The translations under genes and the position numbers were made by a program. The notes under the pieces were generated by a model, which was not told where the DNA came from, searched no databases, and saw only the letters and a list, made by a program, of their open reading frames with translations. From Palsa-504 sp963744575 (GTDB lineage: Bacteria > Actinomycetota > Actinomycetes > Streptosporangiales > Streptosporangiaceae), in NCBI GenBank assembly GCA_963744575.1, contig CAVUUF010000024.1, positions 276,662 through 340,661 of the forward strand: DNA of 64,000 nt. Reading direction: 5' to 3'. Shown one piece after another: positions 44,831 to 54,643 of this stretch (position 1 is its first letter; every line of letters begins with the position of its first letter).

Positions 44831-45608
44831 GTGAGATGGCGCCGGTCGGAGTCAGGGCGGTGTTGGGCGCATCGCCGGCCGACTGGACCGCCGTGCTGGC
44901 GGGCTTGCCCTGACTGAGCTGGCCGGGCGATGCCGCGGCGAGCGCGGCCTGCTCCACCTCGATGAAGGACTCGGTGCGCAACCCTGGCTTCGTGGGCTTT
45001 CTTGCCGCCGCGGATGCCGAACAGCCGCTTAGTCCAGGCCAGGTAGATGACGAGCAGCAGGTTGATCATGAGCGCCGCGACCCGCAGCCAGGTGACCTTC
45101 TGGTCCAGCTCGTAGACCTCCCACGGCAGGAAGATCGAGGTCGCCACCAGGGCGAAGTACTCGCCCCACCGCTGGCCCACCCACAGCCCGGCGCTTTCCA
45201 CCAGCTCGATCACAGCGTAAACAGCCAGCCCGATGGCCAGAAAGGTGAGCCAGCGTGAGGTGTGCGTGAACGAGTGCTGGATAAGCGGGAGCAGCTTGGA
45301 GTGGCTGACGTTGAAGCCGAGGTCCCGGTACAGGGCGCGGATGGTGTTGGCAGAGCGTTGTTGAACGCCCGCTGGATGCCGGCCCGGTCGTACTTGAACC
45401 GCCATACCCCGTAGGCCGCGCCGCCCAAGATCAGGAAGCGAAGGAACCGCTCCACCGCGAACACGCGCAGGATCAGCTCGCTGCGCAGCCCCTTCCCCCG
45501 GCGGAGCAGCGGCGCCGCCGCGGCCGGGCCGCTGCCATGGGGCCCGCCGGTCACGAACGCGCCGCAGCGCAGGCACCGCCACGCCGTCCCGCCGGCGGTC
45601 GGCGCCAT
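44790..45608 (-). pseudogene. DUF2127-type membrane protein, twice frameshifted
   Basis: It starts near 45608 with WRCLRCGAFV (a CxxC pair), SGPAAAAPLLRRGKGLRSELILRVFAVERFLRFLILGGAAYGVWRF. Near 45350 it changes frame to TIRALYRDLGFNVSHSKLLPLIQHSFTHTSRWLTFLAIGLAVYAVIELVESAGLW and LVATSIFLPWEVYELDQKVTWLRVAALMINLLLVIYLAW. Near 44980 it changes again to SFIEVEQAALAAASPG. The pieces together form a DUF2127 protein of about 235 aa with four membrane segments. Its tail runs into the WD40 remnant. Confidence 0.7.
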
Positions 45609-45781
45609 CAGCTGGTCCCGCAGCCCCGGTTCGTCCGGCGCGTATGTTACGTGCCCTTATGGGCACAGACGAACAGGCTCCAGTCCAGTATCGCCCACCC
45701 AGCTGACAAGATACTTCTGATGTTTCGGTCTCAAGCTCACAGCAGGAAGCGAGGATGCGATGTAATAATAACTTTGTGGAG

Positions 45782-46066
45782 ATGGAGATCGCAGCCCTGC
45801 TAGAACGTTCCGTTGATCTACCCCACTACCTCGCTGAGGATAAGGTCGCGGTGTATGTACAGATGCTGGACCAGGCGCCGCCAGTGACTGTTCTCATGTT
45901 GTACGATGGTTCTTGGCTAATCGATGGGTAACATCGCATCGAAGCTGCCAAGCGTCTTGGCAGAAACGTGATAAAGGCTGAATTGCAACAAGCATCATAT
46001 AAAGACGAGTTTCATTTCGCAATATGCCTTCCGTTATACCCGCATTATTATTTGCGCGGAAATTGA
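45782..46066 (+). pseudogene. ParB-like nuclease-domain protein with in-frame TAA
   Basis: 94 codons from ATG 45782 (a GTG at 45776 is an alternative), in unusually AT-rich sequence. The translation VDLPHYLAEDKVAVYVQML...VLMLYDGSWLIDG-stop-HRIEAAKRLGRNVIKAEL matches the ParB/Srx-like DGxHRxxAAxRxG core. The TAA at 45929-45931 stands at the aromatic position of DG[YF]HR. Codon use and GC differ from all neighbours, which points to horizontal transfer. Confidence 0.6.
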
Positions 46067-46156
46067 GTACTCACATATTCGAGGCGCTCTACCAAATACC
46101 TAAGCGCTTCGCCGGTAGCCCATTCGCGCACTGCCGCCCGATTTATATCGGACCCA

Positions 46157-46561
46157 TTAAATCTCTTGTATGTACGCCGAATGGTTCTGAAACTGATATG
46201 CCTCTTCGAAGTAGCCGACGCTGAGGGCCTCCAGATACCAGTGTGAGGTGTCTTCGACCAGCATGAGCTTATCGCGTAGCGCCTGGGGCTGCCCGGTTCT
46301 CGATGTATTTCGGCCAGGAATTCCAGGCTCTAGCCGAGCTGGAGTGCTGCGTCTGCATAGCCGTTGAGGTGCTGTCCGGTATCAGCGGGCTGCCTCTGTC
46401 AGCTTGCCTTCGGTGCGGTACTGGCAGGTAAGCCGGCAGGCTGCCTCGTCGAGCTGGGTTGAATCGACGTCGGTGTCCTGGATGGCTGCGCTGAAGTCGG
46501 TTCTGCGCTGCCGTTCGGCCACCAGCTGGCCGAAACGCTGGCTGAGCTCAATTTCTGACAT
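46157..46561 (-). pseudogene. Degenerate helical-repeat protein
   Basis: It starts MSEIELSQRFGQLVAERQRRTDFSAAI, goes on to DEAACRLTCQYRTEGKLTEAAR and then hits TGA (probably a former Trp) and further breaks. It ends in ALRDKLMLVEDTSHWYLEALSVGYFEEAYQF and the stop at 46157-46159. The pattern resembles TPR/Sel1-type helices. Several stops and shifts make it non-functional. Confidence 0.45.
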
Positions 46562-47319
46562 GTGCCTGACGGTAACCGTTTGCTGCCATCAGGTCTTCTA
46601 CCGAGACGATGAGCCTGTCTCCTCCATCTTGGATTCGATGTGCGACATGCAGCTGTCCCCTTGCTCTTATCGCAGTCCTGGCAGAATCCTGCATCGTCGT
46701 AGCACCCGGCGCTGAGGACCTGGGCGGAAGATAGGGGAAGCCGGAACACCTGGGTGATTCGTCCGGCGTGGTCGGCGTCGATGTGGTCGCCGTAGCCGTT
46801 GCAGGCGGCGATGCCCTTGAATCGGCCAGAATCTCGGGCTCTGCGCCCGTGGCGTGCTCGCTCAGGCAGGTCATCATAGGCGCGCCAGCCTGGGCAAGAC
46901 GTCTCCAGACGGCCTGCCGCGTCCGTGCACGTCCCGGGCTGGCTGTCTAGCCTGGGCCGGATGAGCGCACTGGCACCGCGGGGCGGACATCTCGCCCGGG
47001 CACTGCTCCAGGAGCCCCTCCCCGCCGCTGGGCGCACGTCCAGGGCGCCGCCGCGCGGGCACGCACCCTGCCCGCGAACGCCTGGCGTAAGCGAGGGCGA
47101 CCTGATGCGCACCGGCTCATCGTCCCGGGCAGAGATCACGACCTGCCGACGGTACGGGCTGTTGCCCGGGCCAGCCCCTCACCCAGGGCATTCGTTCCAC
47201 GGGGGCAGGTGACATCTGCTCCTACCCGGCCAGCCGCCAGGCAGTTATCCTGCAGGCAGGGAACCAGGACGTTCCCCGGCAGAGCCTGGTGGCTCCCCGG
47301 CACGAAGGAGGGGGCCGGG
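46562..47319. other. Region of decayed coding sequence, no intact gene
   Basis: Minus-strand frames show pieces such as HIDADHAGRITQVFRLPL and a Cys-rich CYDDAGFCQDCDK, then LHVAHRIQDGGDRLIVSVEDLMAANGY in another frame. This suggests a broken small zinc-binding protein gene. No complete reading frame is supportable. Confidence 0.35.
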
Positions 47320-47595
47320 ATGCTCGGTGACATCCGTGACACGCCCGCCGATGCCGGCCCTAGGGCGCCCGCCCGCGCCGGACCGATGACGCGGTCCGCG
47401 CGCGCCGTGCGGACCCACTGGCGGGCCATCTTCCTGCTCGCTGGCGCGGTGCTCACCCTTCTGGGTGTTCTCCTGGCCAGCGGCGCGGTCCTCATCCCCG
47501 GCATCTTGCTCCTGCTGTTCGCCTTGCTGCACGGGATAGGATCCAGCGGCTGCACGTCCGCGGACCTGCTGGCCGGGTGGCCCTGGCGCGGGTGA
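47320..47595 (+). CDS. Small two-helix membrane protein
   Basis: 91 aa from ATG 47320, with AAGGAGG eight bases upstream. A soluble Arg/Ala-rich N-terminus (about 35 aa) is followed by HWRAIFLLAGAVLTLLGVLLASG and AVLIPGILLLLFALLHGIG, two closely spaced hydrophobic segments. The family is unknown. The start was chosen by the ribosome binding site. Confidence 0.55.
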   Translation: MLGDIRDTPADAGPRAPARAGPMTRSARAVRTHWRAIFLLAGAVLTLLGVLLASGAVLIPGILLLLFALLHGIGSSGCTSADLLAGWPWRG

Positions 47596-47733
47596 GACGC
47601 TGGCAGGCGTTAGTCCCGGGCACGCTCACGTCAGCCACATCGGCTGCGGGCAAGGGACCCGCGGGTGCAGCCAGCTTGGCCTCCGGAATGGCCCCCAAGG
47701 CCTGTTCGATGTGTTCGAATTACTTGTCTGAGC

Positions 47734-47785
47734 TGGAGCCCGTTACGGAATCGAACCGCAGACCTTCTCGTTACCATGGATCGCT
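47734..47785 (-). pseudogene. tRNA-Thr(GGT) 3'-half fragment, possible attachment-site remnant
   Basis: The minus strand reads a loop ATGGTAA (anticodon GGT), AAGGTC, an intact T arm TGCGG-TTCGATT-CCGTA and an acceptor end finishing GGCTCCA. The anticodon stem does not pair and no D arm or 5' acceptor is present, so it is not a working tRNA. A 3' tRNA half is what an integrating element leaves at its far end. Confidence 0.5.
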
Positions 47786-48025
47786 GAGTTCCGCAGCCGC
47801 GAGCGGCGAGCCTGACCAGGGAGGATACGAGCGCAGGCTAGCTCCCGCAAGCTTCGGATTGGCTCTGGCGAGCACGGTTTGCCAGTCAACCCGGCACTCA
47901 AGTTGATCTTTACTTCGGGCAAGGACTGACCATTACCGCGGCCGCCCGGACACTGGCGAGACGAATGGCTGGCTGGCACGCAATCGGCACCCGTGGCGCG
48001 ATGGCAGCGCGGCTACCCTGGTGTT

Positions 48026-48910
48026 ATGCGGTTGGTGTCACTGCTGCCGTCGGCGACCGAGATTGTCTACGCCCTGGGCCTGGGCGACCAGCTCGTCGGC
48101 GTGACGTTCGAGTGCGACGAGCCCGCCTCTGCGCGGGCGGAGAAGACCATTGTGGTCGGCGGCCTGGACACCGGGGGAATGTCACCGCGCGAGATCGATG
48201 ATTACGTGCGCGGCCGCCTCGCCGGGGGCGGCGACCTTTACACGCTGCATGAGCGGGCCCTGGCGGAGCTTCAGCCCGACCTGATTGTGACCCAGGACCT
48301 GTGCCGGGTCTGCGCGCTGCCGTCTGGGCAGGTCGAGGCCGCGCTGGCCTACCTTGGCTGCCGGGCCCGGGTGCTGACACTGGACCCCCGCTCACTGGCA
48401 GAGGTGCTGGACTCGATCCTCACGGTGGGCCAGGCCGCCGGGGTATCCGGCCGGGCCCGCCGGCTGCTCAGCGGCCTGCGGGACCGGCTGGCCGCCGTGG
48501 CGGCCCGGGTCGAGCACCAGCCGCGCCCGAGGGTGGCGGTGATCGAGTGGGTGGACCCGCCGTTCACTGCCGGGCACTGGGTGCCCGACCTGGTGACCGC
48601 GGCCGGAGGAACGCCGGTCGCGGCGCGCCCTGGTGAGCCGTCCGTCTTGGCGAGCTGGTCCGGAATCGGCGCGGCAGCACCCGACCTGGTCGTGGTGGCG
48701 CCCTGCGGCTACCACTTGCCTGGCGCGGCCGAGCAGGCCCGCATTGCGGCCCGTGCGCTGCCCGGCCTGCCGGTCTGGGCGATTGACGCCGACGGCATCA
48801 TCGTCCGCCCCGGCCCTCGGCTGGTAACCGGCGTTGAGGCACTCGCGGCGGTATTGCACCCCGGCGCTGCCGAGGCCGCCCCACCCGGCACCATCCAGCG
48901 GGTCGGCTGA
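48026..48910 (+). CDS. Cobalamin-binding protein (BtuF-like), cytosolic form
   Basis: 294 aa from ATG 48026: MRLVSLLPSATEIVYALGLGDQLVGVTFECD, then LIVTQDLCRVCALP, VAVIEWVDPPFTAGHWVPDLVTAAGG and PDLVVVAPCGYHL. This is the type III periplasmic-binding fold used for B12. There is no signal peptide or lipobox and no ABC partner, unlike true BtuF. Such orphan proteins occur widely and may bind B12 inside the cell or act in salvage. Confidence 0.85.
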   Translation: MRLVSLLPSATEIVYALGLGDQLVGVTFECDEPASARAEKTIVVGGLDTGGMSPREIDDYVRGRLAGGGDLYTLHERALAELQPDLIVTQDLCRVCALPSGQVEAALAYLGCRARVLTLDPRSLAEVLDSILTVGQAAGVSGRARRLLSGLRDRLAAVAARVEHQPRPRVAVIEWVDPPFTAGHWVPDLVTAAGGTPVAARPGEPSVLASWSGIGAAAPDLVVVAPCGYHLPGAAEQARIAARALPGLPVWAIDADGIIVRPGPRLVTGVEALAAVLHPGAAEAAPPGTIQRVG

Positions 48911-49036
48911 GGGGGAACAATGATTTCCCGGACGGCGATGTCATGGTGCCTGGGCCGCGGTGATGGTGAGGACCGGCGTGGGGGGAGGCTGGTGATTGGC
49001 GCGACTGCCGGGACAGCGCCCTTCATAAGACCTGCG

Positions 49037-49230
49037 CCGGGGCGCTGGCGCGGGGTAGTCTCGCTGGGTTTCGACGCGGACGGGAAACGAGTCCGCAAGA
49101 AGGTCAGCGGCAAGGCAATGGCCGAGGTCAAGGACAAGCTCAGGACGTTGCACCCCGAACTGGACGCTGGGCTGCGGACGGCTCAGGGGGTCCACGGTCG
49201 AGAAGGCCGTGGCGGAAATGCACGCGCAAA
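49037..49230 (+). pseudogene. Tyrosine integrase N-terminal remnant
   Basis: The frame reads RWRGVVSLGFDADGKRVRKKVSGKAMAEVKDKLRTLHPELDAGL, the N-terminal arm-binding part of actinobacterial integrases. It then changes frame (STVEKAVAEMHAQNR, the start of the core-binding domain) and decays. The catalytic domain is missing. It lies about 1.3 kb from the tRNA-Thr 3' fragment and may be what is left of the element that used it. Confidence 0.65.
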
Positions 49231-49455
49231 ACCGTGTGGTGTCTGCAGGGCCGTTGCGCCGTCCTGGGCCTGGGCGCCGGAGTCGTCCCTGCGTCTTCTC
49301 CCAGCTGGTGATGACGGGCCGGCTGAGCAGAGCCGGCAAGGACGGGCTGCCGCGGCGAGGACGGCTCGGTCCTCATGCCGCTGCACAGTCCCGGGCTGCG
49401 ATGCCGCGGGCTGCGGTGCCGCCTCGTGCGGCTCGGGCACGGCACCGGCCAGTTC

Positions 49456-50949
49456 CTAGCGGCTGACCCGGATAGTGACGATCCCGATAAGCAGGGCGAG
49501 CATCGCGATCCCCGCGGCAACCACGAACCCACGCGAAAAGCCGGCCGTCAGGGCGTGATCGTAGATGGACGCAGCCGGGGGCTCCCGGCCTCGGCAATGG
49601 CCGCGCCTTCGCGGCGGCCGCCGCGCCTTCGCGGCGGCCGCCGCCGCGTGCGCGACCTGAGTCCTGATGCTGTCCGCGACGGCCGTCCAGGCGACAGTGC
49701 CGAGGAGCGCAAGCCCGATCGCGCCGCCGACCTGCTGGGCGGCGTTCAGCAGGCTGGAGGCGACACCGGAGTCCTGCTCGGCCACGTTGTGCAGGGCGAC
49801 CAGGGCCAGCGGGACGAACACCAGGCCGAGCCCGAACGAGCTCACGAGGCTCGGGCCGAGCAGATGGCTAGCGTAGCCGGCATGCTCGGTCAGCCTGGAA
49901 AACCAGAACATCCCGCCCGCGACCATGGCGGAGCCGACGAGGATCAGCGGCCGCGGGCCGATCCGCGCCACCAGCGGCGAGGCCAGCGCGGAGGCGATTA
50001 CGACCCCGACGGCGAAGGGCAGGTAGGCGATGCCTGACCGGATCGCGCTGTAGCCGAGGACGTTCTGTATGAAGAGGGTGAGGAAGAAGAACAAGCCGAA
50101 AAGCCCGGTGGCGATGCACAGCATGATCAGGTAGGCACCCGACCTGTTACGGTCGGCCAGTACCCGCATCGGGAGCAGCGGGTGCGAGCTGCGCATTTCG
50201 ATTAGCACGAACGAGACGAGAAGCACTACGGACACGGTCAGCGATGCCAGCACCCGCGCGTCACCCCAGTGCGATATTCCGTCAGCCCCGGTGGCGGCCT
50301 TGGACAGGCCGTAGACGAGCAGCGCGATGCCGCCGGTGCCGGTGACCGCGCCGGTCACGTCGATCCGGCCCGGCCTGCAGGGCGATTCGGCCAGCACGCG
50401 CGGCGCCGCGGCCGCCACCACGATCCCGATCGGGACGTTGACGAACAGCACCCACCGCCACGACGTGTAGGTGGCCAGTATGCCGCCCAGCAGCAGGCCC
50501 GCCGCGCTGCCGGCGCCGGCCATCGCCGCGTAGACGCTGAACGCCCTGTTGCGTTCCCCGCCTTCGGGAAAGTTGGTGGTGATCAGCGCCAGCGCGGTCG
50601 GCGCGATCACCGCGCCGCCAGCGCCCTGTACCGCCCTCGCGGCAAGCAGCCACCACTGGCTGGTGGCGAACCCGCCGAGCAGCGACGCCCCGGAGAACAG
50701 CAGCAGCCCGAAGACGAACACCCGCCGCCGGCCAAGGATGTCACCGGCGCGGCCGCCGAGCAGGAGCAGGCCGCCGAAGGTGACCGCGTAGGCGTTCACC
50801 ACCCACTCCAGGCCGGTTCCGGAGAAGCCAAGCGCACGCTGCACATGCGGCAACGCCACATTGACGATGGTCGCATCGAGCACGACCATGAGCTGGGCGG
50901 TGGCGATGACCAGCAGAGCCAGGCCCAGGCGGCGGTTGCCGCCAGCCAT
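49456..50949 (-). CDS. MFS drug exporter, DHA2 family
   Basis: 497 aa from ATG 50949 (a GTG at 51009 would add 20 residues). Fourteen hydrophobic segments: LGLALLVIATAQLMVVLDATIVNVALPHVQ with the D-T-V-N motif, GGRAGDILGRRRVFVFG (motif A), ARAVQGAGGAVIAPTALALI and the final FVVAAGIAMLALLIGIVTI. The loop before the last helix is disturbed by a 20-bp tandem duplication but the frame recovers. It is a proton-driven multidrug exporter by family. Confidence 0.88.
   Translation of the reverse strand: MAGGNRRLGLALLVIATAQLMVVLDATIVNVALPHVQRALGFSGTGLEWVVNAYAVTFGGLLLLGGRAGDILGRRRVFVFGLLLFSGASLLGGFATSQWWLLAARAVQGAGGAVIAPTALALITTNFPEGGERNRAFSVYAAMAGAGSAAGLLLGGILATYTSWRWVLFVNVPIGIVVAAAAPRVLAESPCRPGRIDVTGAVTGTGGIALLVYGLSKAATGADGISHWGDARVLASLTVSVVLLVSFVLIEMRSSHPLLPMRVLADRNRSGAYLIMLCIATGLFGLFFFLTLFIQNVLGYSAIRSGIAYLPFAVGVVIASALASPLVARIGPRPLILVGSAMVAGGMFWFSRLTEHAGYASHLLGPSLVSSFGLGLVFVPLALVALHNVAEQDSGVASSLLNAAQQVGGAIGLALLGTVAWTAVADSIRTQVAHAAAAAAKARRPPRRRGHCRGREPPAASIYDHALTAGFSRGFVVAAGIAMLALLIGIVTIRVSR
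49601..49640. repeat. 20-bp tandem duplication inside the MFS gene
   Basis: Two exact 20-bp copies (starting CCGCGCCTTCGCGGC) at 49601-49620 and 49621-49640, each containing a short palindrome. They encode the AKARRPPRRRGHCRG loop of the exporter. A 20-base unit shifts the frame, so a compensating change must exist nearby. Confidence 0.9.
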
Positions 50950-51164
50950 GGCGCCGGGTGAGGCCGCACGCCCGGTCACGGACTGCGTGCCCGGCGCCGA
51001 CCGCGGCACGGGCGCGTAGCCGGGCGGATCGGGGGCGCGCCTGCGCCGGAGGCTGGTGATGTCACGGTATCTCCCTGGGGTCTAGGAGCACGTCCCTGGC
51101 GGCCGTGCCAGCTATCGCGACGGGCCCAGGCTTGCCGCCAGCCAGGTGAAAGGCCATCGCCGGA

Positions 51165-51254
51165 TCACGGTGATTCACGAGGCTGCGTCAGCGTGACCCG
51201 CCACGGGCAGGCGCAGGCCATCCGGGAACCGCCAGGCCCTTTGCCGGGCGTCAT
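51165..51254 (-). CDS. Candidate 29-residue peptide upstream of the MFS gene
   Basis: From ATG 51254, with AAGGAG six bases upstream, the frame encodes a 29-aa peptide with the Cys-rich core RMACACPW and a TLTQPRESP end. It lies 215 bases before the exporter start on the same strand. It could be a leader peptide that controls the exporter or a small secreted or modified peptide. The ribosome binding site is the main support. Confidence 0.35.
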   Translation of the reverse strand: MTPGKGPGGSRMACACPWRVTLTQPRESP

Positions 51255-51410
51255 GTCGTTCTCCTTGACCAGGCGATCGACCGGCCGGGGGTTATTACGA
51301 GGCAGGTAAGAGGTCATCACCCAGATCGTGGTGATTCGCCGCACAACCGAGGTCGGCGCGCCATTGACAGCACGCGCGCTGGCCTGGTACCGAGACAAAA
51401 GGGTGCCCGG
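51255..51410. other. Short intergenic region between divergent genes
   Basis: No gene. It should contain the promoters of the peptide/MFS unit and of the LuxR-type gene. Confidence 0.4.
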
Positions 51411-54112
51411 ATGCGTGACCGGCGCCAGGGTGGCAGGAGTAGATATCAAGGCAGGTCTTTGACGGTGGCTCCAGCAGCTCCCCGGCTGATCGACCGGGGC
51501 GATCTTGTCGCTGACCTGGATCGCGCGGCAGCGCGGAAGGTGACGGTCATCTCGGCTCCGGCCGGCAGCGGGAAGACGTCGCTGCTGCGCGCCTGGGCCG
51601 GCCGTCCGGGGCAGCCGCGCTGGCTCGCCATGCTGCAGGTGCAACGCGACCAGCACGACGACCAGCAGTTCTGGCTGGCCCTGCTCGACACGGTCCGTCA
51701 TGCGTCGGCGGCGACCAGCCAGGCGGGACCGTCGGCAGCGACGCCTGACTTCAACGCACCGGCCATGGTCGACCGGGTGCTGTCGGAGCTCGCCGATGCG
51801 CGCGGCGGCATCACGCTAGTTATTGACGATCTGCACGAGCTGACGTCGCCAGAAGCGCTCGCTCAGCTGACCCGGCTGCTGACCAGCCTTCCCCCGCAGG
51901 TGCACGTGATCCTGGCCACGCGTCACGATCTGCGGCTGGGCCTGCATCAGCTGCGGCTGGCCGGCGAGCTCGCCGAGATCCGCGCGGCCGACCTGCGGTT
52001 CACCGAGCGCGAAACACGGGAGCTGCTGGCCGCCTCGGGTATCGCGCTGTCGGAGGCCGGGGCGGCGCTGCTGTACCAGCGGACCGAGGGGTGGGCCGCG
52101 GGCCTGCGGCTGGCGGCGATCTCCCTGGCCGGTCACCCCGACCCGGAGCGGTTCGTCGCGGAGTTCTCCGGCAGCGACCGCACGGTCGCGGAGTACCTGC
52201 TCGCCGAGATGCTGGACCGCCAGCCGCCCGACGTCCAGGACCTGCTGCTGCGCACCTCGCTGCTGGATCGGGTCAACGGCGAGCTGGCCGGCCTGCTGAC
52301 CGGCCGGCCTGGCTCGGAACGGATCCTGCTGGACCTCGCGGACGCCAACGCGTTCGTCGTGCCGCTGGACCCGGAGCGGATGTGGTTCCGCTATCACCAC
52401 CTGCTGGCGGATTTCCTGCGGCTGGAGCTGCGCCGGAGGCTGCTCGCGGAGGTACCGGCGCTGCACCGGCGGGCCGCTGAGTGGTTCATCCGGCAGGGCC
52501 AGGTGGTGGACGGCCATCCGGCACACCCAGGCGGCGGGCGAATGGGCCGGCGCGGCCCGGCTGCTCGCCGACCATTCGTTCAGCCTGACCCTCGACGGGC
52601 AGGCGCAGACCATGCAGGCGCTGGTGCGGGCCTTCCCGCCGGGCGCAGATCACCCCGAGCTGGCCCTGGTGCGGGCGATGGGCGACCTCGCCCGGGGGCG
52701 CCTGGACCAGGCGGCCGCCCACCTGGCGGTCGCCGAAGCGCACGTCCGGACGGCGCCGCCGGATCGCCGCCGCCGCCTTGAGGTGGCGGTCGCGTCGCTG
52801 CAGCTGTGGCTGGCCCGGCGGCGCGGTCACCTGGCCGGCGTCATCGAGCAGGTCAGGTTCCTCGCCTCGCCGGTAACCGGGCAATCCGACGAGGACATCG
52901 CCTTGGGCAGCGACCTGCGCGCGGTGGCGCTGATGAACCTGGGGACCGCCGAGGCGTGGTCCCTGGGGCTTGAAGGCGCCGAGCGTCACCTCCGGGAGGG
53001 CGCCGTCCTGGCCCGGGAGATCGGCCGCCCCTACCTCGAAGTGGGCTGCCTGGCGCAGCTCGGTTTCGCGTAATCTTGCTGCCATTCCAGTCCACTCGTT
53101 CGCCACGACCCAGCGGCGCTGCCGCGAGGCGATCGCCCTCGCTGAACGGTACGGCTGGGGCACGGAACCGGTGATCGCACCCGCGCTGATGACGCTCGCC
53201 GGCACGATGGTGTGGCTGGGTGAGTTCGAGGAGGGCGAGCGGTGGCTACGGCGCACCGCACGGGCCCTGCAGACAGACACCGGGCCGGACATCAGGCTGC
53301 TGCTGCACCAGACGGCCGGGCTACTGCATGCTGGCCGCGGCCGCCGCCACGAGGCGCTCGAGGAGTTCGGCGCGGCCGAAGACCTGGCATCGCAGCTGGA
53401 GGGATCGCAGGCGCTGGCGAGCCAGATGACCGGCTGGCTGCTCGCCACGCAAGCCCGCCTCGGGCTGCCCGGCGAAGCCCGCGCCTTGCTCGCGGCGCTT
53501 GATGACGAGCGAGCCAGCTCCGGTGAGATACGTAATGCCCGCGCGGTGATCTGCCTGGTGGAAGGCGATCCGGCCGGGGCCCTAGGCGCGTTGAACGATG
53601 TTCTGGATGGCACGGCCCCGGTCCTCGGTTACACAACGGTCATGGAGGCTCACCTGCTGGCCGGGCTCGCTCACCGTGAGCTCGGTGACCAGCGCGCGGC
53701 CAGCCAGGCCGCCGAACGCGCGCTGGCTCTGGCCGAGGCCAACCGGCTGATCCTGCCGTTCGCGATGACCGGCTCGGCCGGGCTGCTGGAGGCGCTGCCG
53801 CGGCACCAGACCGCGCACGCCGCGCTGCTCGCCGACGTCCTCGACGTCCTGCACGGCGCATCCCCGGCAGCCAAACAGCAGTCCTCGTCGCCGCCGGCGG
53901 AGGAGCTCAGCCCGGGCGAGCTGCGGGTGCTGCGGTATCTGCCGACCAACCTGTCCCGGCCCGAGATCGCCGGCGAGCTGTCCGTCTCGCCGAACACCGT
54001 CAACGCGCACATCCGCAGCATCTACGCCAAGCTCCAGGTTGGTGACCGGTCCTCGGCCGTTCGGCGCGCCCGGGAGCTGCGGTTGCTGGCGGCGGCTGGC
54101 CGGACGCGCTAG
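51411..54112 (+). pseudogene. MalT/LAL-like LuxR regulator with two frameshifts
   Basis: The N-terminal ATPase is intact: VISAPAGSGKTSLL (Walker A), ITLVIDDLHELTSPEALAQL (Walker B), RTEGWAAGLRLAAISLAGHPDPERF and FVVPLDPERMWFRYHHLLADFLR, all typical of MalT. Near 52505 an extra G shifts the frame to IRHTQAAGEWAGAARLLADHS. Near 53070 it shifts again before HSFATTQRRCREAIALAERYGW. The last part has TPR helices and a LuxR HTH (ELSPGELRVLRYLPTNLSRPEIAGELSVSPNTVNAHIRSIYAKLQVGDR). The start is unsure; TTG 51462 is possible. Confidence 0.82.
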
Positions 54113-54172
54113 CCCGGCGGTAACCGGATCCCGGTGATGCAGGGTAACCTGCCCGCCCTCGACCATGGCCGC

Positions 54173-54421
54173 ATGGACCCGGCACCCGCCCGCTACATGA
54201 TCCGGATCAACGGGCACCTTGGCGCCACCATGCTGTCCGCGTTCCCCGCCATGGCGCCGCAGCATCACGGCGCACGCACCGTGCTCACCGGCCTGCTGGA
54301 CCAGTCCGCGCTGTACGGCGTGCTGGCCGAGATCGAGGCGCTCGGCCTGGACCTGCTCGAGCTCCGAAAGCTCACCCCGGACCGCGAATCACCAGTAACA
54401 GGTCACCACCGCTCGCCCTGA
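54173..54421 (+). CDS. Small conserved-type hypothetical protein following the LuxR gene
   Basis: 82 aa from ATG 54173: ARYMIRINGHLGATMLSAFPAMAPQHHGARTVLTGLLDQSALYGVLAEIEALGLDLLELRKLTP. The pattern of hydrophobic strands and one helix ending in LDLLELRKL suggests a compact alpha-beta fold. My recollection is that similar small proteins often follow LuxR/MalT regulators in actinobacteria. Function is unknown. Confidence 0.65.
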   Translation: MDPAPARYMIRINGHLGATMLSAFPAMAPQHHGARTVLTGLLDQSALYGVLAEIEALGLDLLELRKLTPDRESPVTGHHRSP

Positions 54422-54643
54422 CGGCCACGACCGTCGGGCGCGTCCGTTTCGCTACGAGAAGGTGCCGCTCCCATGGCCAGTGCCCCCCGCGCGACCCGCT
54501 CGCCGACCGGGAACCGCCCACCCTCCCCAACCTCGCCGACCGTCTATCAACTGGACCACCTCCCGGCCAGCAGGAGGTTCTGGCCATCGCCGAGGTCCAT
54601 CAGCTAGGTCAGCTCGATGCTGCCGGCAAGCGGGCAGGGCGGC

